Shown one piece after another: positions 58,901-64,000 of a stretch of 64,000 nucleotides of DNA. The stretch is taken from assembly GCA_036852015.1 (NCBI GenBank), contig JAANDG010000107.1:248001-312000 (forward strand), written 5' to 3'. The DNA comes from Pelodera strongyloides (taxonomy: Eukaryota > Nematoda > Chromadorea > Rhabditida > Rhabditidae). Position numbers and translations under genes: made by a program. How positions within the stretch are numbered: position 1 is the first letter of the stretch; each line of letters begins with the position of its first letter. The notes beneath the pieces were generated by a model. The model searched no databases and was not told the DNA's origin. It was given only the letters and a program-made list of their open reading frames with translations.

Positions 58901-60541
58901 GTTTGTGTTCAGTTCAATATGGAATATTTGCATAATGCTGAAAGCAGGATATTCAGCTATGTTTGTCTGTGATCTCTCATTTTGGCTCATCTCTAAACTT
59001 CTCCTGCGTTTCCGGCTTGAACCAACTTTTTCCGGAATCCTACAAACTTTTCCCAACTTACATGCGCCTTTATAATCAGGGCATAAAACTCGTCGGGAAA
59101 ATCTCAAGACCACCATCCAAATAGATGTAGTGTTTCCGAAACTTGTAGCTCTATACAATACGTTTCTGCTTTTCACCATACCTAATATTCTAATCGCGAC
59201 GGTGGTATGGCTACGAGCTCAAGACCACCTTCTAAATTTATGCAGTATGCTAATTCGGATGGTGGTTTCGTCTGTCAGAGCGTCACCGAGTTGTATGCCA
59301 TGGTATAATATGAACTACAAACTTGCAGATCGCGAACTCCTACGAAATAACACTAAAAACCAACGAGGGTTTCAATGTGGACATATTTGCTCACTACAGT
59401 CCCGAAGATAAAAAGAACATGTCTTATATAACAGGCATCAATTCGGATACACTGGAAATATACTATTATTGGTATCCGAGGTAAGGTTTTTTTCGACGCG
59501 CGTGTGTGTGTGTATGTGTGTGTGGGTGTGTGTGCGGCGTGTGTGTGTGTGAGTGTGTGTGTGTGTGTGTGTGAGTGTGTGTGTGAGTGTGTGTGTGAGT
59601 GTGTGTGTGTGTTGGTATGCGTGTGGTGCGTATGTGTGTTGGGTGTGTGTGTAGTGTATGTGTGTGTGCGCGTATGTGTGTGCATGTATGTGTGTCTAGA
59701 ACTCGATTTCTAGTCTGCTTTCTATTTTTTTGACTCGTGCATTTTTGTAGCACAAAGCTTTTTTTAGAATATATGAGCTATGTTCAACCATATTTCTTGA
59801 GAGGCAGTTCTTTGTACCATGCAACGCGGAAGATCTTGTCAAGGTGATTATTTATAAGATTTTGTCTTATTATTTGTAATTTTATTTACATTTTCGGGTT
59901 GGGTACTGGGTATTGTACATATCAGCGAGAAATTTGCATATAATACGCATCTCGTATATATTCCATGCAAATTGTCGGTGCCCGTCCGAAGCTTCCGGTA
60001 CCAAATTTACGTAGGATACATAGGATATTCGTATGCAAATTTCCCAAATCATGTGCAAAAAATATTGTGCTTCTTTATATGTAACAATGGTTTCAGAGGA
60101 TTAACTTCGTTGCCAACAAAAATTTACATATTTATAAATATATATTAAAATGCAATCAATACATATATTTATTTTACGTAAGATCATCGACTGAGGCGAC
60201 TACATAGGACCTACTGCTTTATATGAAGACTTGATATACTTTTAGTGTAACAAGTAGTGACTGAGCACTTTTGTTTGCTCAAGACTGTGCGCCACCGCCC
60301 CTAATTTATACCCAAGAGCGGACTCGAGATATTCTAATTTTCGTTGCGGACATACAAACTTACAAACGCACAAAATTTGCTCTTTTATATAATAAGATGA
60401 TCTATTTAGATGGAATACGGTCCTAAGTGGAAAAGCGACCATCCCTCAGATGACTATTATTGGACTAGGTCGGCGGATAGTATTCGAAGAATCGGAGTCT
60501 ACCCACCAAACATGAGGAATAAAGTCGTCCAGTTCTTTTAA
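52952..60541 (+). CDS. Fukutin/LicD-like transferase, 9 exons
   Basis: Predicted Golgi type II membrane protein of the fukutin/FKRP (LicD, nucleotidyltransferase-fold) family; vertebrate members move ribitol-phosphate onto glycans. Exons: 52952-52967, 53698-53841, 55866-56049, 56507-56607, 57348-57470, 58095-58240, 59329-59480, 59768-59843, 60410-60541; phases join, 357 residues. The 16-base first exon (MACKL) is inferred from a CTCAG acceptor, short leader, ATG, GTGAGT donor and matching phase. A hydrophobic stretch (VAVLLLFSALF) follows. The core is FLSGGSLLGWYRECTIIPHT then TDFDLAIF, with the family's DxD-type metal site, later FNVDIFAHY, YELC and FVPCNAEDLV. The end PPNMRNKVVQFF suits the family. 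The acceptor of exon 3 lies at the edge of a duplicated MITE end, and a MITE starts at the stop codon. Exon 4 stops at GTGAGT although the frame stays open. The exact acceptor is unknown. Confidence 0.85.
53103..53542. mobile_element. Family A MITE with a GC-rich insert
   Basis: Ends TTAA/AGCGAAATACCGGCCGG and CAGCCGGTGTTTCGCT/TTAA, but 440 bp long. The extra about 250 bases (53262-53511) are GC-rich with repeated AGCCGCGCA-like motifs and a palindrome at 53382-53424 with 19-base arms (GCGCACCCAGCCGCGTAGT). Confidence 0.75.
53872..53995. mobile_element. Family D GC-rich element
   Basis: CACTGAGGAAACTTGGCCGG left end, then GTGCGCGGCCTAC and GTAGGCCGCGCACCGGCC; the right end is followed by CACTCGCCGCG repeats. 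Intron 2 of the fukutin-like gene. Confidence 0.7.
54045..54196. mobile_element. Family A MITE, right end truncated
   Basis: TTAA/AGCGAAATACCTGCCGG left end; the right end stops in GACGCGTTTCCGG without the terminal CGCTTTAA. Confidence 0.7.
54421..54598. mobile_element. TTAA element, AAACCGTATTGTACCTA family (family F)
   Basis: Left TTAA/AACCGTATTGTACCTAC, right GTAGGTATAATACGGCT/TTAA, with near-complementary interior containing ATGCAAAT. Related to 63682-63849. Confidence 0.75.
54813..54983. mobile_element. TTAA element, AGCGAAATGCTAGCC family (family E)
   Basis: TTAA/AGCGAAATGCTAGCCCC to GGGGCTAGCATTTCGCT/TTAA, arms about 80 bases. Its right end plus G forms CGCTTTAAG, which, in a second copy at 55857-55865, is the acceptor of exon 3 of the fukutin-like gene. 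Confidence 0.85.
54928..55878. repeat. Direct duplication of MITE end plus exon 3 start, flanking a GGGGTAGT array
   Basis: About 70 bases (from CATAGGATTTGCCTATCATA through GATGTCGAGTTGGT) occur twice, at 54928-54997 and 55809-55878. Between them lies about 800 bases built from GGGGTAGT/ACTACCCC motifs in both orientations. Confidence 0.85.
55145..55443 (+). repeat. About 21-bp satellite, TGGGGTAGTCATATTCAATG
   Basis: About a dozen units with small length changes. Flanked on both sides by reverse-complement runs of GAAGAACACTACCCC type, so the region can form long hairpins. Confidence 0.9.
56075..56116 (+). repeat. Interstitial telomere repeat (TTAGGC)n
   Basis: Seven hexamers, five exact TTAGGC and two variants (TGAGGC, TTATGC), 25 bases past the donor of exon 3 of the fukutin-like gene. 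Confidence 0.9.
56641..56823. mobile_element. Family A TTAA MITE close to an exon 4 donor
   Basis: TTAA/AGCGAAATACCTGCCGG to CCGGCCGGTAGTTCGCT/TTAA, 183 bp, 33 bases past the donor of exon 4 of the fukutin-like gene. Confidence 0.85.
57155..57330. mobile_element. Family A MITE next to exon 5
   Basis: Left end degraded (AACGAAATAACGGCCGG), right end GTCCTGTATTTCGCT/TTAA, 17 bases before exon 5 of the fukutin-like gene. Confidence 0.75.
57505..57826. mobile_element. Two family D GC-rich element copies
   Basis: One copy at about 57505-57600 (ACTTTGGCCGGTGCGCGGCC to AGGCCGCGCACGGCC) and a second, diverged, to 57826 (GTAGGCCGCGAACCGGCC then AAGTTTCCTCAGTG). Intron 5 of the fukutin-like gene. Confidence 0.65.
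58319..58453. repeat. 43-bp tandem repeat with ATGCAAAT
   Basis: Three units of 43 bp, each holding CACCTCCC and TGTATGCAAATTAG, in intron 6 of the fukutin-like gene. Confidence 0.85.
59504..59693. repeat. (GT)n microsatellite
   Basis: Interrupted GT array starting 24 bases after the exon 7 donor of the fukutin-like gene. Confidence 0.95.
60379..60397 (-). mobile_element. Helitron 5' terminus just upstream of the last exon
   Basis: The minus strand reads TCTTATTATATAAAAGAGC, matching the 5' end of the Helitrons at 18762 and 34057. It ends 12 bases before exon 9 of the fukutin-like gene; the other end was not found with confidence. Confidence 0.5.
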
Positions 60542-60722
60542 AGCGAAGTGCCGGCCGGTTTTTGAAAAAATACATTGAGCAAACCAGCATTATTATGCAA
60601 TTTATGCAAATTAACATTAATTAGAATAGAAAAAATTGAGCTTAATTCGAGTAAATTAGCATAAATACGTGAGTATTCAGTTGTCCACGATGCGTTTCAA
60701 AAACCGGCAAGTGTTTCGCTAT
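60538..60722. mobile_element. Family A MITE whose TTAA overlaps a stop codon
   Basis: Starts TTAA at 60538-60541, where TAA is the stop of the fukutin-like gene, then AGCGAAGTGCCGGCCGG; right end CGGCAAGTGTTTCGCTATAA is mutated. Confidence 0.8.
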
Positions 60723-61644
60723 AATATGCTATAATATCCTATTTTTGGAACGTATGCTGGTAATTCTATTCCAATGCATTGTATGCAAATATATGTAGCT
60801 GCGCGATTTTGCTACCTAATTGTGTTCTTTATTAGAAATAAAGAACGATGATGGAAATCTTTTGGAATGTTACTTGTGTTGTAATAAAGTTTATATAAAC
60901 TATTTTGGTGATTCTTGAATCTTGAGATTTTTCCCCGCACAGCTCAGTCAGTCTTTCTTTGGTTGCAATACACGGTGGATTATGAAAAATTAATTATCGG
61001 TCAATTATCTAACTCAGATTTTTGGAGCAATTATCCAATTTAGTAATAATTAAACATCATTTATGATTTGGTTGAGGCATGTCGATTTTTCTAGTAAAAT
61101 GTAGACGCTAAAAGAAACAAACAACACTTTCGCCAAAAATAATATGCATATTAGACCCCTCAAAAATAAGTAAACTTTGGGAAAGGAACGTGCATCATTT
61201 TCAAAAAACTAGTCTTGTGATTGCATCCTTTTTGCTGGTTCAGTTGTTAGCGCCAGACAATTCACATAACGGAAGCTTACTCATTTCCTACGCGGTATTG
61301 TCTTCAGAATTAATACCTTCACAGTATTCCGGCGCGTCCATTGTCAGATCGATGATAGATCATTTCCGCACGCGTGCATATCCTGTCCGCGGCCGCGCGG
61401 CTTTATCGCGTGTGCCTTTAGGAGAGCGGCGCGCGGAAAGGAGCCCCCCTTCCGCACAATGTGTTGAATACAATAGAAATACAATGGCGGAACACCCACT
61501 TGGGGGATACGAGCTGCGATTCAGAATTTCAGTAGCTTATGTGAGGTGTGTGGTTTTGGCGGTTACCAACTTTTGAGTACTGTAGGAATCTTGGATTCTC
61601 TATGGTGGTTACTGTAGCCTACCCCACCTTTAGATGCACTTCTG

Positions 61645-61760
61645 AGGCCATGGCCATATTCACCACTCAATTCCCCATGGGGAATTCCTCGTTTTTTCCC
61701 TGCGTGTCTCATGTTGGAATGATGTTTTCTGGCCCCAGGGAATATTTCCCCGAGGGTACA
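61645..61760. mobile_element. Family B element, right end lost
   Basis: GAGGCCATGGCCATATTCAC then ACTCAATTCCCCATGGGG and the CCCCAGGGAATATTTCCCC core; it stops before the right inverted repeat. Confidence 0.6.
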
Positions 61761-62125
61761 TTTTGTTTTTGTTGTATTTGAAAATATTACCAAGCGAAAT
61801 GCTGGTGGCAGTATGAACGAACAGTGGGAGCCTCCCCGGTTGGGAGAATTTGTCTCTGTGTGTCTCTGATTTGTGTGATCCCTCTCTTTCTCTCACCTCC
61901 CACTGGGAGCTGGGAGCATATTCCCAGTCTTCGTGAATGAATTTATCGTGATAGAGCAAGACGATTATATTCAATTGTGTATATGTCTGATAGTTTACAG
62001 TTTACATTGTGACTCAATCAGTATGAGTAGATGACAGAACTCGTAGAGTATTTTATGCATGCGTGCCGTATTATCTATAGCAACGGCCCTTGCTCGACAT
62101 TCTTGCAAAATATTTTTATTTGGAA

Positions 62126-62371
62126 TCAGACGGCTATCGTCGCCTGAGGCGTCTGTCAATGCTGCACAGTCAATACTTAAAAAAAAGTGTGCGGTGCATA
62201 CTTATATGAAACGTATGAAACGTATTGTCAGTAATTCATGTAACTAAACACATTTCGTTTATTTTGGTTTGCGAAATGTTTACTGCTTATACCAAATGCT
62301 TGAAACGTAGTACGGATTTCGTTGCGGATACGGTGACAAACATCTAAACTCTTCTCCTTTATATAATAAGC
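62126..62371 (-). mobile_element. Helitron relative, about 246 bp
   Basis: Minus strand: near-terminal CTTATTATATAAAGGAGAAG at one end; hairpin CGCCTCAGGCG, spacer and CTGA before T at the other. The 5' TC is changed to GC. Confidence 0.5.
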
Positions 62372-63605
62372 ACATTACGGACCTCTCGTTGTAAAACTCC
62401 CGACCACAAATATTTATTACCTTTACAACTGTCACGAAAATTTTCTGGATGTAAATTACAAAATGTTATGCATATTTTTTTTTATTAATCATTGGTGAAA
62501 TTTTATAAACTCTCTATTTTTTACACCTTTTCTTAATCCAATCAATATGACACCACTCACTGGTCGGATTTAGTGTCATAAGAGCAAATTATGCGCTAAT
62601 TTCCCCCCGCTCGCCAAATATTTGCTATGATTCGTATATTTGTTGACAAGCTAAAAATGCTCACCTGTATATGTAACCAACTTCTACTCTCTTTCGATAA
62701 TGGATAGGAAAAATCTTTATGAAAGACTTTCGTTGTGGACATCTAAACGAACAAAATCACAAACAAAGTCTTCTCATTTATGTGTGCAAGTGTGCTATTT
62801 TACCACGATATCTCTTTCTTGCAACGAACTCTTCCGGTAGTGTCCGTTTGCGTTTCTATTCTTTTCAAGCGTAGTGTAGCAAATACATGCAAGCTCAATT
62901 TTTCCGCTGTTTAAAGCAGAATAACTCGTGGGGTGCACTAGACGTGTACATGTTTTGTATGCAAATCTAATCTGCGCCCTTTCGACAACCGAAATTTGCA
63001 AGTAATGCATGAGAATTTATGTGTCAAGCATGTTTGCAAACACGGGGCATACAACTTTAAGACTACATGTTTGACGGATGTATGTACTTTGCTCTCTACT
63101 ACTCCGTGAACATGTATAAGCGCATATAACCACACACAGACATTGAACCACGTTTGTTCTAGCGCGTTTGCGCGTCCGGAAGCCCGACGCGTCCGCGTCA
63201 TATTGTATGTACAAGGCGGATTAGGAAGCGTGAAAAGAGGAGGGTAATCTTTGTACAAGGAATCACTTTTTACCTTTGTATTACGGGGGCGGGCTTATGA
63301 TTTTGGGGTACGCTTTCCTAGACGTAAAGGTAAAGCGGTAGGATGCTTGGTTTTCAAAATTGAAAATGTCTGTACCCACCTTTGTGTTAGTGGCACAATC
63401 TTCGTCTTCATTATTTCTCAAACGCTTGATGCGAGGAATAAGCATTGATATTTCTGATGTAGCACGCTACAAGCCAATCTCGAGTTGTGCTAATTTCGCT
63501 TATTCTTTTTTTTTTTGAAAATAAGTTATTGATTGATTGACGATTGATCGGAACTTAAATAATACAACATACTGTAAGTAGACAAATTTACTTTCAGTAA
63601 CAACG

Positions 63606-64000
63606 ATGATTCGATATTTCCGACGTCTTGCAGCGGTGGTGTAAGTTTTCACCTTGCCTTATTTTGCTTATTCAATTCTTATTAAAGCAGTATTGTACCT
63701 AGTTTCCGAAATAAGCATGTTATACACATATCATATGTATCCTATGTAAATAGTGCGTCGGAAGACGGAAGCTTGTCGGTCGGGCATAGATTAGATAGGG
63801 ACCGCGAATCAGATGCAAATTCCTGAAACTAGGTACAATACTGCTTTAAAGCGTTTGGCTCCCGAGGAAAGCGGTCAAAACTGAAAAAAACGACAATGAT
63901 AGTCACACGTTTTTTTCCACTTTAGAATAGTTGCTGGTTTGTGGCAATTCGCCACTGCTTCTCCGTATATTTCACAAGAAGGCCAACTATTTCACGGCGT
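63606..64000 (+). CDS. Start of a membrane or secreted protein (partial, runs off right edge)
   Basis: Exon 1 at 63606-63640 (MIRYFRRLAAV plus two bases) ends at GTAAGT. Exon 2 starts at 63926 after CTTTAG and is open to the edge (IVAGLWQFATAS, then PYISQEGQLFHG). Together this is a basic start followed by a hydrophobic segment, a signal anchor or signal peptide. TTTCAG lies 8 bases before the ATG. The layout of a tiny first exon plus hydrophobic second exon resembles the neighbouring fukutin-like gene, so a tandem paralogue is possible, but there is too little sequence to assign a family. Confidence 0.6.
63682..63849. mobile_element. Family F TTAA element in intron 1 of the edge gene
   Basis: TTAA/AGCAGTATTGTACCTAGTTT to GAAACTAGGTACAATACTGC then TTTAA, 168 bp, strongly foldback. 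Confidence 0.8.

Larger units (their letters stand above)
60542..63605. other. Intergenic region right of the fukutin-like gene
   Basis: About 3 kb. Holds the MITE above, half of a family B element (61645-61760), a Helitron relative (62126-62371), a diverged relative near 62700-62790 (CTTTCGTTGTGGACATCTAA) and otherwise AT-rich DNA. The 128-residue ORF at 61190 has no splice or codon support. Confidence 0.5.

Noticed and set aside
59750..59767. Earlier acceptor GTAG for exon 8 of the fukutin-like gene
   Set aside because: It gives a wrong frame; TTTTAG at 59767 restores YELC...VPCN.

Overview
This 64 kb window looks like nuclear DNA from an intron-rich nematode. The evidence is a cuticle collagen with the nematode N-terminal layout and an REKR processing site, interstitial arrays of the nematode telomere hexamer TTAGGC, and a 3' splice acceptor placed 0-21 bases before the ATG of six of the gene models, as expected for spliced-leader trans-splicing. 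All gene models below were built by hand by following reading frame and splice phase. The species cannot be named from the sequence.

Layout, left to right. 322-2672 (-): a cuticle collagen lacking its last exon(s) off the left edge. 5283-11808 (+): cyclin L (cyl-1), 13 exons with an RS-rich tail. 14786-28200 (+): peptide-O-xylosyltransferase (sqv-6), 24 exons with a WSC domain, the first enzyme of glycosaminoglycan linker synthesis. 27801-38010: a tandem duplication that copied the end of sqv-6 and most of a cysteamine-dioxygenase-type (ADO) gene. The left ADO copy (29949-32071) lacks its last exon and has one ruined splice donor; the right copy (35383-38128) is complete; an orphan sqv-6 last exon lies between them. 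40417-46750 (-): an unrecognised secreted Pro/Thr-rich protein. 52952-60541 (+): a fukutin/LicD-like putative Golgi phosphotransferase, 9 exons. 63606 to the right edge (+): the start of another membrane or secreted protein.

Introns and intergenic DNA are crowded with short non-autonomous elements. At least four families of inverted-repeat elements use TTAA targets and begin AGC(G/A). Another group begins GAGGCC..ATTCACCA, and a GC-rich group ends CACTGAGGAAACT. There are also small Helitrons with A^T insertion, 5' TC, 3' hairpin and CTRR end; two of these carry a tRNA-like gene. Because the 27.8-38.0 kb block is duplicated, it supplies natural empty and filled insertion sites. These fix the TTAA target duplication of one family and the A^T target of the Helitron.

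Two enzymes (sqv-6 and the fukutin-like gene) act, by family knowledge, on cell-surface or matrix glycans, and two genes encode extracellular material (the collagen and the Pro/Thr-rich protein). This is noted as context, not as proof of a shared pathway. No CRISPR, prokaryotic or viral genes were seen.
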